A DNA stretch of 64,000 nucleotides from Bugula neritina (taxonomy: Eukaryota > Bryozoa > Gymnolaemata > Cheilostomatida > Bugulidae). Of this stretch, positions 1-15,243 are shown one piece after another. A model generated the notes under the pieces. That model searched no databases, was not told the DNA's origin, and was given only the letters and a program-made list of their open reading frames with translations. The translations under genes were made by a program, and so were the position numbers. The DNA is taken from positions 868,001-932,000 of the forward strand of contig CAXIUT010000183.1 of NCBI GenBank assembly GCA_964035545.1. The letters are read 5' to 3'. How positions within the stretch are numbered: the stretch's first letter is position 1; each line of letters begins with the position of its first letter.

Positions 1-2712
1 AATATATTGCGACACATTGCAATATACTGTAATATACTGAAAAATGCTGTAGCACACTGAAATATACTGCAATTCGCTGAAATATACTGCAACATACTGA
101 AATACACCGCAACATCCTACAACATACTAAAATACACTGTAACATTTCGAAATACACTGCAACACATTGAATTATACTGAAACATAACGAAATATATGGT
201 AAACTACTGAAATATATTTTAACAAATTGAAAAATACTGCAACATACTGAAATATACTGTAACACACTGAAGTATACTGCAACATACTGAAATACACTGT
301 AACATACTGAAATATACTGCAACATACTGAAATACACTGCTACATACTGAAATATACTGCAACGTACTGCAACATACTGCAACATACTGAAATACACTGT
401 AACATACTGAAATACACTGCAACATACTACCACATATTGAAATACACTGCAACACATTGAAATGTACTGCAACATACCGAAATATATGGTAAACTACTAA
501 AATATACTGTAACACATTGAAATATACTGCAACATACCTAAATATACGGTAATATACTGAAATATACTATAACACACCGAAATATACTGCAACATACTGA
601 AATACACTGTAACATACCGAAATATACTGCAACATACTTAAATACACTGCTACATACTGCAACATACTGCAACATACTGCAACATACTGAAATACACTGT
701 AACATACTGAAATAAACTGCAACATACTACAACATATTGAAATACACTGCAACACATTGAAATATACTGCTACATACCTAAAAATACCGCAACATACTGA
801 AATATACTGCGACACATTGCAATATACTGTAACATATTGAAATATGCTGTAGCACACTGAAATACACTGCAACATCCTACAACATACTGAAATACACTGT
901 AACATATTGAAATACACTGCAAGAAATTGAAATAGACTGCAACATAACACAATATATGGTAAACTACTGAAATAGACTTTAACACATTGAAACATACTGC
1001 AACATACAGAAATATACTGTAACACACTGAAATATGCTGCAACATACTGAAATACACTGTAACATTCTGAAAAATACTGCAACATACTGAAATACACTGC
1101 TACATACTGAAATATACTGCAACATACTGCAAAATACTGCAACATACTGAAATACACTGTAACATATTGAAGTACACTGCAACACATTGAAATATACTGC
1201 AACATACCAAAATATATGGTAAACAACTGAAATATACTTTAACACATTGAAAAATACTGCAACATACTGAAATATACTGCGACACTTTGCAATATACTGT
1301 AACATACCGAAATATGCTCTAGCACACTGAAATACACTGCAACTCACTGAAATATACTGCAACATACTGAAATAGACTTTAACATATTGAAAAATACTGC
1401 AACATACTGAAATATACTGCGACACCTAGCAATATACTGTAACATACTGAAATATGCTCTAGCACACTGAAATACAATGCAACTTACTGAAATATACTGC
1501 AACATACTGAAGTACACTGCAACATCCTACAATATGCTGAAATACACTGTAACATATTGAAATACACTGCAACACTTTGAAATATACTGCAACATACCGA
1601 AATATGCTCCAGCACACTGAAATACACTGCAACTCACTGAAATATACTGCAACATACTGAAATACACTGTGACATCCTGAAATATACTGCAACATTCAGA
1701 AATACACTGCTACATACTGAAATATACTGCAACATACTGCAACATACTGAAATACACTGCAACATACTACAACATACTGAAATACGCTGCAACACATTGA
1801 AATATACTGCAACATACCTAAATATACGGTAATATACCGAAATATACTGTAACGCATTGCAAAATACTGCAACATACTGAAATACACTGCAACATCCTAC
1901 AATATGCTGAAATACACTGTAACATATTGAAATACACTGCAACACTTTGAAATATACTGCAACATACCGAAATATATGGTAAACTACTGCAACATACTAC
2001 AACATATTGAAATACACTGCAACACATTGAAGTATACTGCAACATACCTAAATATACGGTAATATACTGAAATATACTGTAACACATTGAAAAATCCTGC
2101 AACATACTGAAATATACTGTAACACACCGAAATATACTGCAACATACTGAAATACACTGTAACATACTGAAATATACTGCAACATACTGAAATACACTGC
2201 TACATACTGAAATATGCTGCAACATACTGCAACATACTGAAATACACTGTAACATACTGAAATAAACTGCAACATACTACAACATATTGAAATACACTGC
2301 AACACATTGAAATATACTGCAACATACCTAAATGTACGGTAATATACTGAAATTCACTGTAACGCATTGCAAAATACTGCAACATACTGAAATTCACTGC
2401 GACACACTGAAATACGCTGCAAAATACTACAACATACTGAAATAAACTTTAACATATTGAAATACACTGCAACACATTGAAAAGTACTGTAACATAATGA
2501 AATATACTGTAACACACTGAAATATACTGCAACATACTGAAATACACTGTAACATACTGAAATATACTGCAACATACTGAAATATACTGCTACATACTGA
2601 AATATACTGCAACATACTGCAACATACTGCAATACACTGTAACATACTGAAATACACTGCAACATACTACAACATATTGAAACACACTGCAACACATTGA
2701 AATACACTGCAA
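1..2712. repeat. Mixed satellite block, mainly family A-like
   Basis: No gene is seen here. Bases 1-571 match 3,709-4,279 (offset 3,708, anchored on ttcgctg at 73 and 3,781) and are cut by the window start. The stretch from about 781 to 1,374 matches 4,458-5,031; the offset falls from 3,677 to 3,657 because the second copy lacks 20 bp, and aagaaattga is shared at 921 and 4,578. About 290 bp at 1,374-1,664 is absent from the other copy, after which alignment resumes at offset 3,367 (gacatcctga at 1,671 and 5,038). Confidence 0.85.
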
Positions 2713-3694
2713 CTTACCGAATATATGGTAAACTACTGAAATATACTGTAACGCATTGAAAAATACTGCAACATACTGAAATATATTGCGACACATTGCA
2801 ATATACTGTAACATACTGAAAAATGCTGTAGCACACTGAAATATACTGCAATTCACTGAAATATACTGCAACATACTGAAATACACCGCAACATCCTACA
2901 ACATACTGAAATACTTTGTAACATATTGAAATACACTGCAACACATTGAAATATACTGCAACATAACGAAATATATGGTAAACTACTGAAATATATTTTA
3001 ACACATTGAAAAATACTGCAACATACTGAAATATATTTTAACACATTGAAAAATACTGCAACATACTGAAATATACTGTAACACACTGAAGTACACTGCA
3101 ACTCACTGAAATATACTGCAATATACAGAAATACACTGCAACATCCTACAAAATGCTGAAATACACTGTAACATATTGAAATACACTGCAACACATTGAA
3201 AGATACTGCAACATACCGAAATATATAGTAAACTACTGAAATATACTGTAACACATTGAAAAATACTGCAACATACTGAAATATACTGCAACATACCTAA
3301 ATATACGGTAATATACTGAAATATACTGTAACACACCGAAATATACTGCAACATACTGAAATACACTGTAACATACTGAAATATACTGCAACATACTGAA
3401 ATACACTGCTACATACTGCAACATACTGCAACATACTGCAACATACTGAAATACACTGTAACATACTGAAATAAACTGCAACATACTACAACATATTGAA
3501 ATACACTGCAACACATTGAAATATACTGCTACATACCTAAATATACGGTAATATACTGAAATATACTGTAACACATTGAAAAAACTGCAACATACTGAAA
3601 TACACTGCAACGCACTGAAATGCACCGCAAAATACTACAACATGCTGAAATGCACTGTAACATATTGAAATCCACTGCAACACATTGAAATATA
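2713..3694. repeat. Isolated family B block
   Basis: The block starts with the one-base-deleted mark cttaccga at 2,713. The tattttaac mark follows at 2,994, 281 bp downstream, as in the other family B modules. It passes into family A sequence near 3,695. It holds no gene. Confidence 0.8.
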
Positions 3695-3780
3695 CTGCAA
3701 CATACTGAAATATATTGCGACACATTGCAATATACTGTAATATGCTGAAAAATGCTGTAGCACACTGAAATATACTGCAA

Positions 3781-4296
3781 TTCGCTGAAATATACTGCAA
3801 CATACTGAAATACACCGCAACATCCTACAACATACTAAAATACACTGTAACATTTCGAAATACACTGCAACACATTGAATTATACTGAAACATAACGAAA
3901 TATATGGTAAACTACTGGAATATATTTTAACAAATTGAAAAATACTGCAACATACTGAAATATACTGTAACACACTGAAGTATACTGCAACATACTGAAA
4001 TACACTGTAACATACTGAAATATACTGCAACATACTGAAATACACTGCTACATACTGAAATATACTGCAACGTACTGCAACATACTGCAACATACTGAAA
4101 TACACTGTAACATACTGAAATACACTGCAACATACTACCACATATTGAAATACACTGCAACACATTGAAATGTACTGCAACATACCGAAATATATGGTAA
4201 ACTACTAAAATATACTGTAACACATTGAAATATACTGCAACATACCTAAATATACGGTAATATACTGAAATATACTGTAACACGTGGAAAAAACTG
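3781..4296. repeat. Family A 503-bp module, copy 1
   Basis: ttcgctg at 3,781 and gtggaaaaaactg at 4,284 are 503 bp apart start to start. The second mark carries a two-base deletion relative to the decamer rhythm. Confidence 0.9.
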
Positions 4297-5707
4297 CAAC
4301 ATACTGAAATACGCTGCAACACACTGAAATACACCGCAAAATACCACAACATACTGAAATACACTGTGACATATAGAAATACACTGCAACACATTGAAAT
4401 ATACTGCAACATACCGAAATATATGGTAAACTAATGAAATATACTGTAACACATTGAAAAATACCGCAACATACTGAAAAATACTGTAACATATTGAAAT
4501 ATGCTGTAGCACACTGAAATACACTGCAACATCCTACAACATACTGAAATACACTGTAACATATTGAAATACACTGCAAGAAATTGAAATAGACTGCAAC
4601 ATAACAAAATATATGGTAAACTACTGGAATAGACTTTAACACATTGAAAAATACTGCAACATACAGAAATATACTGTAACACACTGAAATATACTGCAAC
4701 ATACTGAAATACACTGTAACATTCTGAAATATAATGCAACATACTGAAATACACTGCTACATACTGAAATATACTGCAACATACTGCAAAATACTGCAAC
4801 ATACTGAAATACACTGTAACATATTGAAGTACACTGCAACACATTGAAATATACTGCAACATACCAAAATATATCGTAAACAACTGAAATATACTTTAAC
4901 ACATTGAAAAATACTGCAACATACTGAAATATACTGCGACACTTTGCAATATACTGTAACATACCGAAATATGCTCTAGCACACTGAAATACACTGCAAC
5001 TCACTGAAATATACTGCAACATACTGAAATACACTGTGACATCCTGAAATATACTGCAACATTCTGAAATACACTGCTACATACTGAAATATACTGCAAC
5101 ATACTGCAACATACTGAAATACACTGCAACATACTACAACATACTGAAATACGCTGCAACACATTGAAATATACTGCAACATACCTAAATATACGGTAAT
5201 ATACCGAAATATACTGTAACGCATTGCAAAATACTGCAACATACTGAAATACACTGCGACACACTGAAATACGCTGCAAAATACTACAACATACTGAAAT
5301 AAACTGTAACATATTGAAATACACTGCAATACATTGAAAAATAATGCAATATACTGAAATATACTGTAACACACTGAAATATACTGCAACATACTGAAAT
5401 ACACTGTAGCATACTGAAATATACTGCAACGTACTGAAATACACTGCTACATACTGAAATATACTGTAACATACTGCAACATACTGAAATACACTGTAAC
5501 ATACTGAGATACACTGCCGCATACTGCAACATATTGAACTACACTGCAACACATTGAAATATATTGCAACTTATCGAATATATGGAAAACTACTGAAATA
5601 TACTGTAACGCATTGAAAAGACTGCAACATACTGAAATATATTGCGACAAATTGCAATATACTGTAATATACTGAAAAATGCTGTAGCACACTGAAATAT
5701 ACTGCAA

Positions 5708-6223
5708 TTCGCTGAAATATACTGCAACATACTGAAATACACCGCAACATCCTACAACATACTAAAATACACTGTAACATTTCGAAATACACTGCAACAC
5801 ATTGAATTATACTGAAACATAACGAAATATATGGTAAACTACTGAAATATATTTTAACAAATTGAAAAATACTGCAACATACTGAAATATACTGTAACAC
5901 ACTGAAATATACTGCAACATACTGAAATACACTGTAACATACTGAAATATACTGCAACATACTGAAATACACTGCTACATACTGAAATATACTGCAACGT
6001 ACTGCAACATACTGCAACATACTGAAATACACTGTAACATACTGAAATACACTGCAACATACTACCACATATTGAAATACACTGCAACACATTGAAATGT
6101 ACTGCAACATACCGAAATATATGGTAAACTACTAAAATATACTGTAACACATTGAAATATACTGCAACATACCTAAATATACGGTAATATACTGAAATAT
6201 ACTGTAACACGTGGAAAAAACTG
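5708..6223. repeat. Family A 503-bp module, copy 2
   Basis: Marks at 5,708 and 6,211, 503 bp apart; 1,927 bp after copy 1. Confidence 0.9.
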
Positions 6224-7629
6224 CAACATACTGAAATACGCTGCAACACACTGAAATACACCGCAAAATACCACAACATACTGAAATACACTGTGACATA
6301 TAGAAATACACTGCAACACATTGAAATATACTGCAACATACCGAAATATATGGTAAACTAATGAAATATACTGTAACACATTGAAAAATACCGCAACATA
6401 CTGAAAAATACTACGACACATTGCAATATACTGTAACATACTGAAATATACTGTAGCACACTGAAATACACTGCAACATCCTACAACATACTGAAATACA
6501 CTGTAACATATTGAAATACACTGCAACACATTGAAATATACTGCAACATAACAAAATATATGGTAAACTACTGAAATAGACTTTAACACATTGAAAAATA
6601 CTGCAACATACTGAAATATACTGTAACACACTGAAGTATACTGCAACATACTGAAATACACTGTAACATACTGAAATATACTGCAACATACTGAAATACA
6701 CTGCTACATACTGAAATATACTGCAACGTACTGCAACATACTCCAACATACTGAAATACACCGTAACATACTGAAATACACTGCAACATACTACCACATA
6801 TTGAAATACACTGCAACACATTGAAATGTACTTCAACATACCGAAATATAAGGTAAACTACTAAAATATGCTGTAACATATAGAAAAATACTGCAACATA
6901 CTGAAATATACTGCGACACCTAGCAATATACTGTAACATACTGAAATATGCTCTAGCACACTGAAATACAATGCAACTTACTGAAATATACTGCAACATA
7001 CTGAAGTACACTGCAACATCCTACAATATGCTGAAATACACTGTAACATATTGAATTACACTGCAACACTTTGAAATATACTGCAACATACCGAAATATA
7101 TGGTAAACTACTGCAACATACTACAACATATTGAAATACACTGCAACACATTGAAGTATACTGCAACATACCTAAATATACGGTAATATACTGAAATATA
7201 CTGTAACACATTGAAAAATCCTGCAACATACTGAAATATACTGTAACACACCGAAATATACTGCAACATACTGAAATACACTGTAACATACTGAAATATA
7301 CTGCAACATACTGAAATACACTGCTACATACTGAAATATGCTGCAACATACTGCAACATACTGAAATACACTGTAACATACTGAAATAAACTGCAACATA
7401 CTACAACATATTGAAATACACTGCAACACATTGAAATATACTGCAACATACCTAAATATACGGTAATATACTGAAATTCACTGTAACGCATTGCAAAATA
7501 CTGCAACATACTGAAATTCACTGCGACACACTGAAATACGCTGCAAAATACTACAACATACTGAAATAAACTGTAACATATTGAAATACAGTGCAACAGA
7601 TTGAAAAATACTGCAACATACTGAAATAT

Positions 7630-10600
7630 GCTGCAACATACTGCAACATACTGAAATACACTGTAACATACTGAAATAAACTGCAACATACTACAACATA
7701 TTGAAATACACTGCAACACATTGAAATATACTGCAACATAACGAAATATATGGTAAACTACTGAAATATATTTTAACACATTGAAAAATACTGCAACATA
7801 CTGAAATATATTTTAACACATTGAAAAATACTGCAACATACTGAAATATACTGTAACACACTGAAGTATACTGCAACATACTGAAATACACTGTAACATA
7901 CTGAAATATACTGCAACATACTGAAATACACTGCTACATACTGAAATATACTGCAACGTACTGCAACATACTCCAACATACTGAAATACACTGTACCATA
8001 CTGAAATACACTGCAACATACTACCACATATTGAAATACACTGCAACACATTGAAATACACTGCAACTTACCGAATATATGGTAAACTACTGAAATATAC
8101 TGTAACGCATTGAAAAATACTGCAACATACTGAAATATATTGCGACACATTGCAATATACTGTAACATACTGAAAAATGCTGTAGCACACTGAAATATAC
8201 TGCAATTCACTGAAATATACTGCAACATACTGAAATACACCGCAACATCCTACAACATACTGAAATACTTTGTAACATATTGAAATCACTGCAACACGTT
8301 GAAATATACTGCAACATAACGAAATATATGGTAAACTACTGAAATATATTTTAACACATCGAAAAATACTGCAACATACTGAAATATATTTTAACACATT
8401 GAAAAATACTGCAACATACTGAAATATACTGTAACACACTGAAGTACACTGCAACTCACTGAAATATACTGCAATATACAGAAATACACTGCAACATCCT
8501 ACAAAATGCTGAAATACACTGTACCATATTGAAATACACTGCAACATACTACCACATATTGAAATACACTGCAACACATTGAAATGTACTTCAACATACC
8601 GAAATATAAGGTAAACTACTAAAATATGCTGTAACATATTGAAAAATACTGCAACATACTCAAATATACTGCGACACCTAGCAATATACTGTAACATACT
8701 GAAATATGCTCTAGCACACTGAAATACAATGCAACTTACTGAAATATACTGCAACATACTGAAGTACACTGCAACATCCTACAATATGCTGAAATACACT
8801 GTAACATATTGAATTACACTGCAACACTTTGAAATATACTGCAACATACCGAAATATATGGTAAACTACTGCAACATACTACAACATATTGAAATACACT
8901 GCAACACATTGAAGTATACTGCAACATACCTAAATATACGGTAATATACTGAAATATACTGTAACACATTGAAAAATCCTGCAACATACTGAAATATACT
9001 GTAACACACCGAAATATACTGCAACATACTGAAATACACTGTAACATACTGAAATATACTGCAACATACTGAAATACACTGCTACATACTGAAATATGCT
9101 GCAACATACTGCAACATACTGAAATACACTGTAACATACTGAAATAAACTGCAACATACTACAACATATTGAAATACACTACAACACATTGAAATATACT
9201 GCAACATACCTAAATATACGGTAATATACTGAAATTCACTGTAACGCATTGCAAAATACTGCAACATACTGAAATTCACTGCGACACACTGAAATACGCT
9301 GCAAAATACTACAACATACTGAAATAAACTGTAACATATTGAAATACACTGCAACAGATTGAAAAATATTGCAACATACTGAAATATACTGTAACACACT
9401 GAAATATACTGCAACATACTGAAATACACTGTAACATACTGAAATATACTGCAACATACTGAAATACACTGCTACATACTGAAATATACTGCAACATACT
9501 GCAACATACTGCAATACACTGTAACATACTGAAATACACTGCAACATACTACAAAATATTGAAATACACTGCAACACATTGAAATACACTGCAACACATT
9601 GAAATATACTGCAACATAACGAAATATATGGTAAACTACTGAAATATATTTTAACACATTGAAAAATACTGCAACATACTGAAATATATTTTAACACATT
9701 GAAAAATACTGCAACATACTGAAATATACTGTAACACACTGAAGTATACTGCAACATACTGAAATACACTGTAACATACTGAAATATACTGCAACATACT
9801 GAAATACACTGCTACATACTGAAATATACTGCAACGTACTGCAACATACTCCAACATACTGAAATACACTGTACCATACTGAAATACACTGCAACATACT
9901 ACCACATATTGAAATACACTGCAACACATTGAAATACACTGCAACTTACCGAATATATGGTAAACTACTGAAATATACTGTAACGCATTGAAAAATACTG
10001 CAACATACTGAAATATATTGCGACACATTGCAATATACTGTAACATACTGAAAAATGCTGTAGCACACTGAAATATACTGCAATTCACTGAAATATACTG
10101 CAACATACTGAAATACACCGCAACATCCTACAACATACTGAAATACTTTGTAACATATTGAAATACACTGCAACACGTTGAAATATACTGCAACATAACG
10201 AAATATATGGTAAACTACTGAAATATATTTTAACACATCGAAAAATACTGCAACATACTGAAATATACTGTAACACACTGAAGTACACTGCAACTCACTG
10301 AAATATACTGCAATATACAGAAATACACTGCAACATCCTACAAAATGCTGAAATACACTGTACCATATTGAAATACACTGCAACATACTACCACATATTG
10401 AAATACACTGCAACACATTGAAATGTACTTCAACATACCGAAATATAAGGTAAACTACTAAAATATGCTGTAACATATTGAAAAATACTGCAACATACTG
10501 AAATATACTGCGACACCTAGCAATATACTGTAACATACTGAAATATGCTCTAGCACACTGAAATACAATGCAACTTACTGAAATATACTGCAACATACTG

Positions 10601-11040
10601 CAACATACTGAAATACACTGCAACATACTACAACATACTGAAATACGCTGCAACACATTGAAATATACTGCAACATACCTAAATATACGGTAATATACTG
10701 AAATTCACTGTAACGCATTGCAAAATACTGCAACATACTGAAATTCACTGCGACACACTGAAATACGCTGCAAAATACTACAACATACTGAAATAAACTG
10801 TAACATATTGAAATACACTGCAACACATTGAAAAATACTGCAACATACTGAAATATACTGTAACACACTGAAATATACTGCAACATACTGAAATACACTG
10901 TAACATACTGAAATATACTGCAACATACTGAAATACACTGCTACATACTGAAATATACTGCAACATACTGCAACATACTGCAATACACTGTAACATACTG
11001 AAATACACTGCAACATACTACAACATATTGAAACACACTG
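7630..11040. repeat. Family B block with shifted 1.76/1.88-kb repeats
   Basis: Bases 7,056-7,629 (partly in the preceding block) match 8,814-9,387 at offset 1,758. Bases from about 7,690 to 8,280 match 9,568-10,158 at offset 1,878, the 120-bp difference being an indel of whole decamers. cttaccga marks lie at 8,067 and 9,945. A one-base deletion near 8,285 (gaaatcactgc against gaaatacactgc) shortens the usual 281-bp mark spacing to 280 in the first copy. There are no genes. Confidence 0.82.
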
Positions 11041-12189
11041 CAACACATTGAAATACACTGCAACTTACCGAATATATGGTAAACTACTGAAATATACTGT
11101 AACGCATTGAAAAATAGTGCAACATACTGAAATATATCGCGACACATTGCAATATACTGTAACATACTGAAAAATGCTGTAGCACACTGAAATATACTGC
11201 AATTCACTGAAATATACTGCAACATACTGAAATACACCGCAACATCCTACAACATACTGAAATACTTTGTAACATATTGAAATACACTGCAACACATTGA
11301 AATATACTGCAACATAACGAAATATATGGTAAACTACTGAAATATATTTTAACACACTGAAAAATACTGCAACATACTGAAATATATTTTAACACATTGA
11401 AAAATACTGCAACATACTGAAATATACTGTAACACACTGAAGTACACTGCAACTCACTGAAATATACTGCAATATACAGAAATACACTGCAACATCCTAC
11501 AAAATGCTGAAATACACTGTAACATATTGAAATACACTGCAACACATTGAAATATACTGCAACATACCGAAATATATAGTAAACTACTGAAATATACTGT
11601 AACACATTGAAAAATACTGCAACATACTGAAATATACTGCAACATACCTAAATATACGGTAATATACTGAAATATACTGTAACACACCGAAATATACTGC
11701 AACATACTGAAATACACTGTAACATACTGAAATACACTGCTACATACTGCAACATACTGCAACATACTGCAACATACTGAAATACACTGTAACATACTGA
11801 AATACACTGCAACATACTACAAAATATTGAAATACACTGCAACACATTGAAATACACTGCAACACATTGAAATATACTGCAACATAACGAAATATATGGT
11901 AAACTACTGAAATATATTTTAACACATTGAAAAATACTGCAACATACTGAAATATATTTTAACACATTGAAAAATACTGCAACATACTGAAATATACTGT
12001 AACACACTGAAGTATACTGCAACATACTGAAATACACTGTAACATACTGAAATATACTGCAACATACTCAAATACACTGCTACATACTGAAATATACTGC
12101 AACGTACTGCAACATACTCCAACATACTGAAATACACTGTACCATACTGAAATACACTGCAACATACTACCACATATTGAAATACACTG
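11041..12189. repeat. 1,149-bp higher-order repeat, copy 1
   Basis: This unit aligns with the next 1,149 bp with only scattered substitutions. The cttaccga mark is at 11,064, then 12,213 and 13,362, exactly 1,149 bp apart. The length is one less than a multiple of 10, which fits the single base deletion carried in each unit. The left edge is soft: similarity fades over about 60 bp before 11,041. Confidence 0.88.
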
Positions 12190-13338
12190 CAACACATTGA
12201 AATACACTGCAACTTACCGAATATATGGTAAACTACTGAAATATACTGTAACGCATTGAAAAATACTGCAACATACTGAAATATATTGCGACACATTGCA
12301 ATATACTGTAACATACTGAAAAATGCTGTAGCACACTGAAATATACTGCAATTCACTGAAATATACTGCAACATACTGAAATACACCGCAACATCCTACA
12401 ACATACTGAAATACTTTGTAACATATTGAAATACACTGCAACACATTGAAATATACTGCAACATAACGAAATATATGGTAAACTACTGAAATATATTTTA
12501 ACACACTGAAAAATACTGCAACATACTGAAATATATTTTAACACATTGAAAAATACTGCAACATACTGAAATATACTGTAACACACTGAAGTACACTGCA
12601 ACTCACTGAAATATACTGCAATATACAGAAATACACTGCAACATCCTACAAAATGCTGAAATACACTGTAACATATTGAAATACACTGCAACACATTGAA
12701 ATATACTGCAACATACCGAAATATATAGTAAACTACTGAAATATACTGTAACACATTGAAAAATACTGCAACATACTGAAATATACTGCAACATACCTAA
12801 ATATACGGTAATATACTGAAATATACTGTAACACACCGAAATATACTGCAACATACTGAAATACACTGTAACATACTGAAATACACTGCTACATACTGCA
12901 ACATACTGCAACATACTGCAACATACTGAAATACACTGTAACATACTGAAATACACTGCAACATACTACAAAATATTGAAATACACTGCAACACATTGAA
13001 ATACACTGCAACACATTGAAATATACTGCAACATAACGAAATATATGGTAAACTACTGAAATATATTTTAACACATTGAAAAATACTGCAACATACTGAA
13101 ATATATTTTAACACATTGAAAAATACTGCAACATACTGAAATATACTGTAACACACTGAAGTATACTGCAACATACTGAAATACACTGTAACATACTGAA
13201 ATATACTGCAACATACTCAAATACACTGCTACATACTGAAATATACTGCAACGTACTGCAACATACTCCAACATACTGAAATCTACTGTACCATACTGAA
13301 ATACACTGCAACATACTACCACATATTGAAATACACTG
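12190..13338. repeat. 1,149-bp higher-order repeat, copy 2
   Basis: Second copy of the 1,149-bp unit. A partial third copy continues to about 13,830. It then diverges, reading a catactacca path where copy 2 reads cacattgaaa. Confidence 0.88.
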
Positions 13339-15243
13339 CAACACATTGAAATACACTGCAACTTACCGAATATATGGTAAACTACTGAAATATACTGTAA
13401 CGCATTGAAAAATACTGCAACATACTGAAATATATTGCGACACATTGCAATATACTGTAACATACTGAAAAATGCTGTAGCACACTGAAATATACTGCAA
13501 TTCACTGAAATATACTGCAACATACTGAAATACACCGCAACATCCTACAACATACTGAAATACTTTGTAACATATTGAAATACACTGCAACACGTTGAAA
13601 TATACTGCAACATAACGAAATATATGGTAAACTACTGAAATATATTTTAACACATCGAAAAATACTGCAACATACTGAAATATATTTTAACACATTGAAA
13701 AATACTGCAACATACTGAAATATACTGTAACACACTGAAGTACACTGCAACTCACTGAAATATACTGCAATATACAGAAATACACTGCAACATCCTACAA
13801 AATGCTGAAATACACTGTACCATATTGAAATACACTGCAACATACTACCACATATTGAAATACACTGCAACACATTGAAATGTACTTCAACATACCGAAA
13901 TATAAGGTAAACTACTAAAATATGCTGTAACATATTGAAAAATACTGCAACATACTGAAATATACTGCGACACCTAGCAATATACTGTAACATACTGAAA
14001 TATGCTCTAGCACACTGAAATACAATGCAACTTACTGAAATATACTGCAACATACTGAAATACACTGCAACATCCTACAATATGCTGAAATACACTGTAA
14101 CATATTGAAATACACTGCAACACTTTGAAATATACTGCAACATACCTAAATATACGGTAATATACTGAAATATACTGTAACACATTGAAAAATCCTGCAA
14201 CATACTGAAATATACTGTAACACACCGAAATATACTGCAACATACTGAAACACACTGTAACATACTGAAATATACTGCAACATACTGAAATACACTGCTA
14301 CATACTGAAATATGCTGCAACATACTGCAAGATACTGAAATACACTGTAACATACTGAAATAAACTGCAACATACTACAACATATTGAAATACACTGCAA
14401 CACATTGAAATGTACTGCAACATACCTAAATATACGGTAATATACTGAAATTCACTGTAACGCATTGCAAAATACTGCAACATACTGAAATTCACTGCGA
14501 CACACTGAAATACGCTGCAAAATACTACAACATACTGAAATAAACTGTAACATATTGAAATACACTGCAACACATTGAAAAATACTGCAACATACTGAAA
14601 TATACTGTAACACACTGAAATATACTGCAACATACTGAAATACACTGTAACATACTGAAATATACTGCAACATACTGAAATACACTGCTACATACTGAAA
14701 TATACTGCAACATACTGCAACATACTGCAATACACTGTAACATACTGAAATACACTGCAACATACTACAACATATTGAAACACACTGCAACACATTGAAA
14801 TACACTGCAACTTACCGAATATATGGTAAACTACTGAAATATACTGTAACGCATTGAAAAATAGTGCAACATACTGAAATATATTGCGACACATTGCAAT
14901 ATACTGTAACATACTGAAAAATGCTGTAGCACACTGAAACTTACTGCAATTCACTGAAATATACTGCAACATACTGAAATACACCGCAACATCCTACAAC
15001 ATACTGAAATACTTTGTAACATATTGAAATACACTGCAACACATTGAAATATACTGCAACATAACGAAATATATGGTAAACTACTGAAATATATTTTAAC
15101 ACACTGAAAAATACTGCAACATACTGAAATATATTTTAACACATTGAAAAATACTGCAACATACTGAAATATACTGCAACATACTGAAATACACTGCTAC
15201 ATACTGAAATATACTGCAACGTACTGCAACATACTCCAACATA
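13339..15243. repeat. Family B block leading into the 3,087-bp HOR
   Basis: Starts with the partial third copy of the 1,149-bp unit. From about 13,960 to 14,980 it matches 15,890-16,910 at offset 1,928. cttaccga marks lie at 13,362 and 14,811. No gene. Confidence 0.8.

Larger units (their letters stand above)
3695..7629. repeat. Family A block with an internal 1,927-bp repeat
   Basis: Bases 3,695-4,488 match 5,622-6,415 at offset 1,927 (ttcgctg at 3,781 and 5,708; gtggaaaa at 4,284 and 6,211). The stretch from about 4,800 to 7,629 matches 28,190-31,016 at a constant offset of 23,387, with scattered substitutions. The match stops at 7,629, where this copy reads aaatatgctgcaac and the other reads aaatatactgtaac. 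There are no genes. Confidence 0.85.
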
